A stretch of DNA of 64,000 nucleotides from the NCBI GenBank assembly GCA_025980475.1, contig JAICXL010000001.1, positions 1-64,000 of the forward strand, in the 5' to 3' direction. The first letter of the stretch is position 1. The number at the start of each line of letters is the position of its first letter. Positions 1 through 7,331 of this stretch are shown one piece after another. A model generated the notes under the pieces. The model searched no databases. It was given only the letters and a program-made list of their open reading frames with translations, and was not told where the DNA came from. The position numbers and the translations under genes are program-made. This stretch comes from Nocardioidaceae bacterium (GTDB taxonomy: Bacteria; Actinomycetota; Actinomycetes; Propionibacteriales; Nocardioidaceae).

Positions 1-31
1 ACGCTCCCCGATCTCTGGTCCCCGGCCACGA

Positions 32-87
32 CACAACGTTGCTTCACACGGCACCTGAGCACCTGATCCGCGTGAAGCGACGTTGTG
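32..87. repeat. Imperfect inverted repeat left of the islands
   Basis: The 16-base arms 32-47 and 72-87 are complementary at 15 of 16 positions, with a 24-base spacer, so the transcript could form a long hairpin. No T-run follows. It lies outside the leftmost att core, so it belongs to the chromosome downstream of tRNA-Glu or to another element. It could be a terminator, a protein site or a mobile-element end. No gene is supported between 1 and 229. Confidence 0.5.
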
Positions 88-229
88 CCACGTGATGGGG
101 ACGCGACAGCCGGTAGCCGCGAGCTACCGTCGTTCTCGAGATCGGTCTCGACCTTTTTCGACCGGAACTGCTGGTCGGTCGACCGGCGAAGCTGGGTCGT
201 CCACAACGCGCCGCCTGACCATTCGCGTG

Positions 230-271
230 GTACCCCCGACCGGATTCGAACCGGCGCTACCGCCTTGAGAG
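230..271 (-). repeat. att core copy 1 (tRNA-Glu 3'-end duplicate), left end of island 1
   Basis: This 42-bp segment is identical to 26631-26672 and to 48817-48858. The last copy is the 3' half (T arm, variable region and part of the anticodon stem) of the intact tRNA-Glu on the minus strand. Here the rest of the tRNA is missing, so it is an attachment-site duplicate made by site-specific integration. It marks the left boundary of the tandem island array. Confidence 0.9.
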
Positions 272-330
272 TGCGTCCAGATGGTGATTGAGTGCCGTCG
301 AAACTCGATGAAACCGCAGGTCAGAGGCCT
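272..330 (+). other. Displaced integrase 3' end plus terminator-like sequence
   Basis: If island 1 circularises, the integrase frame leaving the core at 26672 continues into 272 and reads six or seven more codons to a TGA at 289-291. About 15 bases further on, a GC-rich stretch followed by a T-run (about 307-326) looks like a rho-independent terminator. The normal 3' end of int is therefore held at the opposite end of the integrated element. The segment from here to 424 has no gene. It does contain short repeats of the integrase tail (see 381-401). Confidence 0.7.
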
Positions 331-380
331 TTTTTCTAACTTGCTCTTGTTGGACATTTAGAGCAGTTTCTGATCCTGGT

Positions 381-401
381 GTTGCCCCAGTGTTGCCCCG
401 G
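381..401 (+). repeat. 21-bp copy of the integrase C-terminal coding sequence
   Basis: These 21 bases are identical to 26540-26560 near the 3' end of the island 1 integrase, where they encode part of a Pro/Val-rich tail. A second shared motif (about 307-325 versus 26606-26624) lies between this repeat and the att core. The order of the two motifs relative to the core is mirrored at the two ends, but their orientation is the same. The segment may be an integrase arm-site region or a remnant of an older integrase tail. Confidence 0.55.
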
Positions 402-424
402 AGCGTGGCCGAGGACGACAGGCG

Positions 425-445
425 ATATAGCAACGACTGCTATAT
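425..445. promoter_or_regulatory. Perfect inverted repeat, probable operator of the XRE gene
   Basis: Two 8-base arms (ATATAGCA at 425-432 and TGCTATAT at 438-445) surround a 5-base spacer and end 7 bases before the ATG of the XRE gene. This AT-rich palindrome stands out from the GC-rich surroundings. Its position fits autorepression by the HTH protein just downstream, as is common for antitoxin-type regulators. Confidence 0.65.
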
Positions 446-452
446 TGATGCC

Positions 453-971
453 ATGACCGGGCGGAGTGGCGTGCTGCGCGACGTGATGATCGAGACGGGC
501 ACCACGCAGTCCGAGCTGTCCCGGCTCAGCGGTGTGCGCCAGCCGAGCATCAGCGGCTTCCTCTCCGGGAAGGTCGACCTCAGCGACGACCAGCTCGACC
601 GGCTGCTCTCCTGCATGGGCTTCCGCCTCGAAGTCGTCAGGCGTCCCGTCGTCCCCAAGCTCACCCGCTCTGAACGCAGGTCCTGGCAACTGCATCGGCA
701 GCTCTCGACATTGCTCAACCGCGAGACGTTCGAGGACTGGACGGCACCGATCGAACGCAACCTCGGCCACCTCCGCGAGCGGGTCACCGGCCAGCCGCAC
801 GAGCGTAACGTCGGCCGCTGGCGACAGCTCGTCGAGGACCGAGACCTCCCGGGCATCCACCGAGTTCTGACCGGCCTCGACCGCGACTCGATCCAGATGC
901 GCGAAGTCTCCCCCATGTCCGGGCTACTCTCCGACGAGCAGCGCCGCGAAGTCCTGCGGCTGGCCGGCTGA
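453..971 (+). CDS. XRE-family HTH regulator, probable antitoxin-like partner
   Basis: The 172-aa protein starts with a compact helix-turn-helix domain (about residues 8-60) in which TQSELSRLSGVRQPSISGFL is the classic Cro/CI recognition unit. The C-terminal part is charged and has no recognised fold. The ATG at 453 was chosen because it follows the AT-rich palindrome at 425-445 and gives a domain of normal length; an in-frame start at 390 would place that operator inside the gene. The stop overlaps the ATG of the nucleotidyltransferase gene, so the two are translationally coupled. Such pairs (HTH plus DUF6036-type nucleotidyltransferase) resemble toxin-antitoxin or defence modules; the role here is inferred. 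Confidence 0.75.
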   Translation: MTGRSGVLRDVMIETGTTQSELSRLSGVRQPSISGFLSGKVDLSDDQLDRLLSCMGFRLEVVRRPVVPKLTRSERRSWQLHRQLSTLLNRETFEDWTAPIERNLGHLRERVTGQPHERNVGRWRQLVEDRDLPGIHRVLTGLDRDSIQMREVSPMSGLLSDEQRREVLRLAG

Positions 972-1533
972 TGCGGCGCGACCAGCTCGAGCACGCGATC
1001 CGCACGGCCTGCCAGATCATCGATAAGCCAGAGGTGATCGTGGTCGGCTCGCAGGCCATCCTCGGCACCTACGACGAGTCGCAGCTCCCCGCGGCCGCCA
1101 CCATGTCGATCGAGATCGACATCCTCCCGATCGCCGACACCAACGAGGAGACCGCCCGCCTCGCCGATCTCATCGAGGGTGTCGCAGGCGAGTTCTCCTC
1201 TTTCGAGGGACTCCACGGCTTCAGCATCGACGGCGTCGACCTCGAGACCGCTGTCCTCCCCGACGGCTGGCGCCATCGCCTGGTCAAAGTGCAGAACGCC
1301 AACACGCCGCCCCTGCTGGCGAGCTGCGCTACACCGGCTGGTGTCTCGACAAGGAAGACCTCTGCGTCGCGAAGCTGGCCGCCTTCCGCAAGAAGGACCG
1401 CAACTTCGTCGCCGCTCTCCTCGAAGCCAACCTCGTGAACGCCGATCTGATCGCAGCGCGGTTGCCCACGGTTGCAGATGGGCACACCGCAGCAATCGAG
1501 CGTGCACTGCCCTGGTTGCACTCGATCCGCTGA
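971..1533 (+). pseudogene. Nucleotidyltransferase-like protein (DUF6036 type), frameshifted
   Basis: The first about 113 codons contain a nucleotidyltransferase-like core: VIVVGSQAILGTY, then an acidic SIEIDILPI strand. The frame then shifts near 1300-1312. The remainder (GWCLDKEDLCVAKLAAFRKK and onward) is in another frame and ends at 1531-1533. Joined, the product is about 187 aa, and I recognise the joined pattern as DUF6036. The change has the polarity of one missing base. The gene overlaps the XRE gene by one base. It is either a recently broken member of a toxin-antitoxin-like pair or a sequencing error. Confidence 0.7.
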
Positions 1534-1708
1534 GGCCCGCCATCGGCGGAGCAGTCATCGCTTGCGCCCATGGGCGCCGCGTCGGACCTGAGACGAAAGA
1601 GCGCCTCCGCCGTGACACGACCAGCGGGTCTGACGGTCCCCTGCTTCCCGGCCCTGAAGCTGCGCAGCCGAGCTGGGTCGCGGATGCGCTAACGTGGTTC
1701 CACGCGCC

Positions 1709-1764
1709 GGCGGAGGGGCCCGCCGATGACTGCGGAGCAACGATGGCCGCCAACGGTCCCTGCC
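1709..1764 (+). promoter_or_regulatory. Fluoride-riboswitch-like element, variant type (copy 1)
   Basis: P1 is GGCG/CGCC (1709-1712 with 1721-1724). The loop bases 1715-1720 (GGGGCC) can form the diagnostic pseudoknot with 1755-1760 (GGTCCC). The architecture matches the clear fluoride switches at 4168 and 8477, but the conserved TGATGG before the pseudoknot strand is replaced by CAACGG, exactly as in the copy at 11686. A strong ribosome site (GGTAGGAGG) and a GTG start follow. The rest of the interval from 1534 to the GTPase gene shows nothing else. The ligand is inferred from relatives. Confidence 0.65.
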
Positions 1765-1787
1765 TGATGAGGTAGGAGGCTGTCGCC

Positions 1788-3563
1788 GTGACGTCCCTGG
1801 GAACACCGTCGCCGCTGAGCACGGCCGTGCTGGTGGCTGAACTTCTTGAGCACGTCGACGCCGATCTGGCCGTTGATGTGCACGCGTTGGGCCGGCGCCT
1901 CGCCTCGGGCAATCTCACCGTGTTGGTGGCTGGTGAGGCCAAGCGGGGGAAGTCCACGCTGACCAACGCCCTGCTGGGCAGGCCACTTCTGCCGTGCGGG
2001 GTCGTGCCGGTGACCGCCTTTCAGACTACCGTCGTCCCCGGCCAACCCGAGCGGCTCGAGGTCGATCTGGCCGACGGCAGCACGCAGCGCCTTCCCCTCG
2101 ACCAGCTACCGCAGTACGTCACTCAGCGGGGGAACCCCGGAAACCGGCACGGCGTCCGCGAGGTGCGTGCCGTGCTCGCCGAGGGGCTCCCTCATCCCAG
2201 CCTCTTGCTCATCGACAGCCCCGGGTTCGGCTCGACCGTGGAAGACAACTCCCGGCAGGCAGCCATCGCCCTGGAACAGATGGACATCGCGGTCCTGGTG
2301 CTCTCCGCCGATGCGCCGATGTCCGCCAGCGAAGCAGCACTGTTGAGCCGCCTCGCAGAACTGTCCGTCGAGGTCGTTGTTGCGCTGAACAAGATCGACC
2401 TGGTCGAGGAGAGCCAACGTGACGAGGTTCGCGCCTACGTCGCCGACGCGGCGGCCGCGGAACTCCAACGCCCGGTCAGCGTCCTGCTCTGCTCGGGCCG
2501 CGCGGCTCTGGAAGCCCGGATCAGCGGTGACGGCGACGCCTGGCGCGCCAGTGGTGTCGACGAACTCCACGCGCTGCTCAGCATCCGGGCCGACTCCAGA
2601 GTGGAGCAGATCCTGGAGCGGAGCATCGCCAAGCGCGCAGGACAGCTTGCGGCGCGGCAACTCGACCGGTGCAACGTCCAAATGAGCACGATGCGTTCCC
2701 TGCGCGAGGACCGGAACCAGGAACTGAACGCGTTCGAGGCCTCGATCACCGAAACCACCAGACTCGGCTCTGCAGCCATCGCCCTGCTCGAGAGCGCGCT
2801 GGCGAGGCACAGAAGCGATCTCGCCCACGCTGCCGAGCAGGCCGTGCCTCGCCTGCGTCGAAGGCTGCGTGCCGAGCTCGATGACTGCCTGCCCTCCCCG
2901 GCTGCCGGCTTGGCGGCCAGCGAGCTCGAAGCCGGAGCACGCGCCCGCATCGAGGACCATTTGCGGATCGAGGTCGAGCAGTGGCGCGCCGAATGGCAAC
3001 AGAGGTTGTCGGCGGAGCTTGCCGCCCAACGTGCGCGGGCCACAGAGCTGTTGGGTCAGGCCGTGGCAGACCTGCGCATCTCGGCCCGTGAGAACCTCGG
3101 AGTTGAGCTGACAACAGGAGTTCCCGAGTTCGACCCACCCGACTTCGGTGCGCTGGTCTACGACGCCTCCCCCGATCCCGGCTGGAACCAGGCCGCGACC
3201 GCATTCGTCCGACACGCCGGGCCCGGAGCGCGGAAGCGCACGGTGCGGTTCCTTCGCCAGGAGTGCTCGCGGTTGGCGGACAAGCATGTGGGCCGGGCAC
3301 GGGCTGAGATGCAACGGCGCCTCGACGAAGGCGGGCGTCAGCTGCGGTCCGCGCTGCAACGCGCGTTCGCCGAGTCCACCCAGGATTTGACGCAGGCGCA
3401 GGAGGCTGCACGCATCCTGCAGGCAAAGTCTCAAAGGGAGTTGTACGAGGCGATCGCCAGCGTGACCACCCGCCACCGAGCTCTGCTCGAGATCGGCCAA
3501 CAGTTGCAGCAACGGACAGCCCGACTTCGCAAGGACGACCCGGTGGAGGCGATGCGTGGCTGA
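1788..3563 (+). CDS. Dynamin-like GTPase
   Basis: The 591-aa protein has a bacterial dynamin/GBP-type GTPase domain in its first half: P-loop GEAKRGKST (about residue 50), G3 DSPGFGS (about 145) and G4 NKID (about 203). A long helical, Glu/Arg/Gln-rich C-terminal region (about 290-590) probably forms the coiled-coil stalk. Such proteins bind and remodel membranes using GTP. The GTG start is preceded by GGTAGGAGG at good spacing. The gene overlaps the PAP2 gene by 8 bases and lies directly behind the variant riboswitch, so both are probably induced with the fluoride cargo. A role in membrane protection is inference; no related function is known to me. Confidence 0.8.
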   Translation: MTSLGTPSPLSTAVLVAELLEHVDADLAVDVHALGRRLASGNLTVLVAGEAKRGKSTLTNALLGRPLLPCGVVPVTAFQTTVVPGQPERLEVDLADGSTQRLPLDQLPQYVTQRGNPGNRHGVREVRAVLAEGLPHPSLLLIDSPGFGSTVEDNSRQAAIALEQMDIAVLVLSADAPMSASEAALLSRLAELSVEVVVALNKIDLVEESQRDEVRAYVADAAAAELQRPVSVLLCSGRAALEARISGDGDAWRASGVDELHALLSIRADSRVEQILERSIAKRAGQLAARQLDRCNVQMSTMRSLREDRNQELNAFEASITETTRLGSAAIALLESALARHRSDLAHAAEQAVPRLRRRLRAELDDCLPSPAAGLAASELEAGARARIEDHLRIEVEQWRAEWQQRLSAELAAQRARATELLGQAVADLRISARENLGVELTTGVPEFDPPDFGALVYDASPDPGWNQAATAFVRHAGPGARKRTVRFLRQECSRLADKHVGRARAEMQRRLDEGGRQLRSALQRAFAESTQDLTQAQEAARILQAKSQRELYEAIASVTTRHRALLEIGQQLQQRTARLRKDDPVEAMRG

Positions 3564-4158
3564 TCGGGGAACGCGATGGATGGCCGCCCTCGCGACCGCG
3601 GCGTTTGCCGCGCTCACCGTGGACGTGTCGCGAAACGGACGCATCGACTGCCTGGAGCGCCGGCTCATCGAACGTCGACCCCCCGCAGCTGCTACAACCG
3701 ACCCGGAGCCCTGGCCGGTGATCACCCGCCTCGGCGGTCGCCCCGCACTGGCCACGATGACCTCGATCGCCGCCGCCATCACGATTGCGCGTGGCCACTC
3801 TGCGGCGCCAGCGGTGCTCCCCGTCCTCGTCGGAGTGCCGCTGCGCGTCGCTGTGATGCGGACAGTCGACCGGCCGCGACCGGCTTCCGAGCGCTGGCTG
3901 GTGCAACCGGAGGGCGCCAGCTACCCGTCCCGCCATGCCACGGCTGGCGCACTCGGCATGCTGGCCCTGCGGCGGTCGCTGCCGCCGTCCCCGATGACCA
4001 GCATTGTCTGCGTTGTGCTCATCGCAGTCGAGGCCCACAGCCGGGTCCGGCTCGGCGTGCACTGGCCCAGCGACGTCGTCGGCGGAGTACTGCTGGCGAT
4101 CGCGCTCGATGCGGCCACCTCCGCCCTGCTTGACAGCGACGGGGCGGCGTACGCTTGA
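3556..4158 (+). CDS. PAP2-superfamily membrane phosphatase
   Basis: The 200-aa protein has several hydrophobic segments and the three PAP2 motifs: VDRPRP (degenerate KX6RP), PSRH and SRVRLGVHWPSD (SRX5HX3D). These carry the phosphate-binding Arg and catalytic His residues of lipid-phosphate and related phosphatases. The GTG start lies inside the last codons of the dynamin-like gene (8-base overlap), indicating one operon. The likely substrates are undecaprenyl or other lipid pyrophosphates in the membrane. Its position between two fluoride-type switches suggests a role in envelope phosphate metabolism under fluoride stress, but this is inferred. Confidence 0.75.
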   Translation: MADRGTRWMAALATAAFAALTVDVSRNGRIDCLERRLIERRPPAAATTDPEPWPVITRLGGRPALATMTSIAAAITIARGHSAAPAVLPVLVGVPLRVAVMRTVDRPRPASERWLVQPEGASYPSRHATAGALGMLALRRSLPPSPMTSIVCVVLIAVEAHSRVRLGVHWPSDVVGGVLLAIALDAATSALLDSDGAAYA

Positions 4159-4167
4159 CTGCGGTGC

Positions 4168-4240
4168 GGCGGTGGAGCCCGCCGGCGAGCCCGGGTCTGA
4201 TGAGTCGGGATCGCGAACCGCATCCGCCGATGGCTCCTGC
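4168..4240 (+). promoter_or_regulatory. Fluoride riboswitch upstream of eno-ppa
   Basis: P1 is GGCG/CGCC (4168-4171 with 4180-4183). The loop GGAGCC (4174-4179) pairs perfectly with GGCTCC (4232-4237) to form the fluoride pseudoknot. The conserved AAC segment, a short GC/GC helix and GATGG before the pseudoknot strand are present, and an extra hairpin is inserted after P1. A ribosome site (GGAGG) and the GTG of enolase follow. Control of enolase and pyrophosphatase, both fluoride-inhibited enzymes, agrees with known crcB-motif regulons. Confidence 0.88.
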
Positions 4241-4264
4241 AGACGCGACGTCTGGAGGAATGGC

Positions 4265-5547
4265 GTGCCCGCGATCTCGTTTGTCGATGCCCTGGAGATC
4301 CTCGACTCCCGCGGGAACCCGACGCTGCAAGTGACAGTCGGCCTGGACAACGGCATCCGCGGTGTCGCCGGCGTGCCGTCCGGGGCCTCGACAGGCCGGC
4401 ATGAGGCTGTCGAGCTCCGCGACAGCGAACCCGACCGCTACCTGGGCAGGGGCACGCTGGCGGCCGTGGGATCGGTGCGCCGCCAGATCAACGACCTGCT
4501 GCGGGGCCACACGGTGACGAACCTGGCCGATGTGCTGGGCATCGACCAGCAAGTCCGCGAGCTCGACGGCAACCCCGACTACTCACGGCTCGGCGCGAAC
4601 GCGGCCGTGGGCGTCTCGATGGCGGTGACGCGGGCGGCCGCGGCCTGCCGCGAGCTCCCGGTGTGGGAGCTGCTCGCCGACATCTCGGCTGGGAGCCGCG
4701 GCTGCCGGTGCCGCACTTCAACGTGGTCAACGGCGGCGCGCACGCTGCGAACGACCTGGACTTCCAGGAGTTCATGATCGCCCCGGTGGGGGCGCCGTCG
4801 TTCGCCGAGGGGCTGCGCGCGGGCGCTGAGTGCTACGCGGCCTTGCGTCGCCGACTGACCTCGCTGGGCATGGACTGCGGCCTGGGCGACGAGGGCGGCT
4901 TCGCCGTACAGATGTCCGGGGTCGAGGACGTGCTGAGCCTGCTGGTCGGGGCCATCGAGGAGGCCGGCTATCGCCCGGCACGGGACGGGGTGGCGATCGC
5001 GCTGGACCCGGCCGCCAACGGATTCCACGATGGCGATGGCTACACGGTGGCAGGCAGCCAGCACTCCGCAGCCGACATGGCGGCCTGGTACGACGAGCTC
5101 TGCAGGGCGTTCCCGATCTGGAGCATCGAGGACGGCCTCGCGGAGGACGACGACGGTTGGCGGCAGCTGACGGCCGTCGTCGGTGATCGGGTGCAGGTCG
5201 TCGGCGATGACATCTTCGTCACCGACGCCGCCCGGGTCGAGGCAGCGGCCATCGGGAAGATCGGCAATGCCTGCCTGATCAAGCTCAACCAGATCGGCAG
5301 CCTGGACGGCACGCTTCGAACCGTGACCACCTGCCGCGACGTCGGCTATGCCCAGATGGTCTCCCACCGCTCCGGGGAGACCGTCGATGCGTTCATCGCC
5401 GACCTGGCTGTCGGCATCGGGTGCGGCCAGCTCAAGAGCGGCGCGCCGGCGCGAGGCGAACGGGTGGCGAAGTACAACCGGCTGCTGGAGATCGAGCACC
5501 GCACCGGGATGCCCTACGGGTTGTGCGATGCCGACACCCGCCACTGA
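4265..5547 (+). pseudogene. eno: Enolase, frameshifted
   Basis: Enolase converts 2-phosphoglycerate to phosphoenolpyruvate and is inhibited by fluoride with phosphate and magnesium. The first about 142 codons (SGASTGRHEAVELRD region) are in one frame. From about 4690 the frame moves to one starting a base earlier, and PVPHFNVVNGGAHA through the C-terminus follows. Joined length is about 427 aa, normal for the family. Catalytic and metal residues are present: GDEGGF, the Asp of DPAANGF, IEDGL, GDDIFVTD, the Lys in IKLNQIGS, SHRSGET and the Lys of LKSGAPARGER. The start GTG follows GGAGG. One missing base near 4682-4692 explains the break. As written the gene gives a truncated product; it may be a sequencing error. 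Confidence 0.85.
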
Positions 5548-5575
5548 GAAAGAGTCGACCGGGAAGGAGACGGCG

Positions 5576-6058
5576 ATGACGGTCGTGGACGTGATCATCG
5601 AGATCCCGCGCGGATCTCGCAACAAGTACGAAATGGACCACGCCCGCGGAAGGATCCGCCTGGACCGCACCCTGTTCACCTCGACCTCCTACCCCGCCGA
5701 CTACGGGTTCGTGCCCCGCACCCTGGCCGACGACGGCGACCCGATCGACGCCATGGTGCTGGTCAGCCAACCCACCTTCCCCGGCTGCACGATCCGCGCC
5801 CGGCCGGTTGGGGTGTTCTGGATGCACGACGAGGCCGGCCCGGACGCCAAGCTGCTCTGCGTGCCCGACCGCGACCCGCGATACGCCGAGTACCACGACA
5901 TCGACGACCTCCCCGAAGCGCTGCTGAAGGAGATCTGGCACTTCTTCGACGTCTACAAGGACCTCGAGCCACTGAAGTCCAGCGACACCCGCGGCTGGGG
6001 CCACGCCGCCGACGCCGAAAAGTGCCTGAACGCAGCCCAAGCGAACTTCCGTGACTGA
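5576..6058 (+). CDS. ppa: Inorganic pyrophosphatase, family I
   Basis: The 160-aa soluble enzyme hydrolyses pyrophosphate to two phosphates. The family I signature is visible: EIPRGSRNKYEMD, then DYGFVPRTLADDGDPIDAMV, whose Asp cluster binds magnesium, and a C-terminal YKDLEP segment. Length is normal. The ATG follows AAGGAGA, 28 bases after the enolase stop, so eno and ppa share the fluoride-switch transcript. Family I pyrophosphatases are strongly fluoride-sensitive; an extra induced copy fits a replacement or dosage strategy. Its stop lies within the start of the MFS gene. Confidence 0.93.
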   Translation: MTVVDVIIEIPRGSRNKYEMDHARGRIRLDRTLFTSTSYPADYGFVPRTLADDGDPIDAMVLVSQPTFPGCTIRARPVGVFWMHDEAGPDAKLLCVPDRDPRYAEYHDIDDLPEALLKEIWHFFDVYKDLEPLKSSDTRGWGHAADAEKCLNAAQANFRD

Positions 6059-7331
6059 ACCGCCGGCTGCCGCGGACCGCCGCAGCTGGCTCAGCCGAGG
6101 CGTCGTCGGTGTCGGGGCGGCCTCGTTCTTCAGCGACTCCGGCCACGAGCTGACCACCTCGCTGCTGCCGTCACTGGTCACCACACTCGGGGCAGGCCCC
6201 GGCGCACTGGGCATCATCGACGGCGTCTCCGACGCCCTCACCGGCCTCAGCAAGCTGACTGGCGGGCCGCTTGCCGCGGATCCGGAGCGACGCGGCCGAC
6301 TCGCCTCGGGCGGGTACCTCGGCACCGCGGTCGCCACCGCCGCCATCGGTGCCTGCACGGCCGTCTGGCAGATCGCGCTGCTGCGCGCCTTCGCCTGGAT
6401 CTCACGCGGACTACGCGGACCGGCACGAGACATGACCTTGACCTCGCTGGTCGAACGCGAACAGTACGGCCGGGCCGCCGGGATCGAGCGCGCCGGCGAC
6501 AACGCCGGCGCCATCCTCGGCCCGGTGCTCGCCGCCGCCTTGGTCGGCGTGCTCGGGGTCCGCGCCTCAATCGGCGTGTCGTTCATCCCGGGCGTGCTCG
6601 CCGCGGTCGCGATCACCCTCGCGGTCCGCGAGGCCCGACGCCGCGCCGTGACCACACCCAACACCAAGCCCGGCCTGCAGGTTCGGATCCGCGAGCTGCA
6701 CCGTGCCGGACTGACCCCCCAGCTGGTGCCGATCGCGTTCTTCGAGCTGGGCAACCTGGCCACCACCCTGCTGATCCTGCGCGCCACCCGCGTCCTGGAA
6801 CACGCCGGCACCGGCGCGACCCGGGCGGCCAGCCTGGCGATCTTCCTCTACGCCGCCCACAACGCTGTCGCCGCCGGCAGCTCGCTGCTCGCCGGCAGCA
6901 CGGTCGACCGGTTCGGGCCCCGACCGGTGCTCGCCGCCGGGGCCACCAGCTACCTGGCCGGCTACGGACTACTCGCCGCCGTCCATTCGTCGTCGGCTCT
7001 CCTCGGCGCCGGCTTCTTGCTTGCCGGCCTCGGCATCGGCCTGGGCGAGACCGCGCAGACGGCATTGGTTGCGCTCGCCCTGCCCACCGAGCTGCGCTCC
7101 CAAGGGTTCGGCCTTCTCGGCCTGGTCCAGGCCGCCGGAGACCTCGGCGCGACCGTCGTCGCCGGAGCGCTCTGGGCCGCTGTCGGTGCGATCGTCGCCT
7201 TCGGCTACGCCGCCGGATGGATGCTGCTGGCAGTTCTCGCGCTCGCGGTCCACGGCCGCACAGTCCCCGGGCCGCCGCCCCGGGGGGAACCAACGACACC
7301 AGGCCGACAAGACAAGGATGGGCAACCATGA
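6051..7331 (+). CDS. MFS transporter of the fluoride operon
   Basis: The 426-aa protein has about 12 hydrophobic segments with the charged loops typical of major facilitator carriers. It begins with ASFFSDSGHELTTSLLP and has a basic loop after the sixth segment (VREARRRAV). The GTG start overlaps the ppa stop by 8 bases, and the stop overlaps the ATG of the DUF190 gene by 4. It therefore sits inside the switch-controlled operon. No CrcB/Fluc or CLC-F exporter is found nearby, so this carrier is a candidate for fluoride or related anion efflux. The substrate cannot be read from the sequence. Confidence 0.8.
   Translation: MTEPPAAADRRSWLSRGVVGVGAASFFSDSGHELTTSLLPSLVTTLGAGPGALGIIDGVSDALTGLSKLTGGPLAADPERRGRLASGGYLGTAVATAAIGACTAVWQIALLRAFAWISRGLRGPARDMTLTSLVEREQYGRAAGIERAGDNAGAILGPVLAAALVGVLGVRASIGVSFIPGVLAAVAITLAVREARRRAVTTPNTKPGLQVRIRELHRAGLTPQLVPIAFFELGNLATTLLILRATRVLEHAGTGATRAASLAIFLYAAHNAVAAGSSLLAGSTVDRFGPRPVLAAGATSYLAGYGLLAAVHSSSALLGAGFLLAGLGIGLGETAQTALVALALPTELRSQGFGLLGLVQAAGDLGATVVAGALWAAVGAIVAFGYAAGWMLLAVLALAVHGRTVPGPPPRGEPTTPGRQDKDGQP

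Noticed and set aside
4640-4700. Programmed -1 frameshift in enolase
   Set aside because: No slippery heptamer or downstream structure is evident, and enolases are not known to use frameshifting; indel is simpler.
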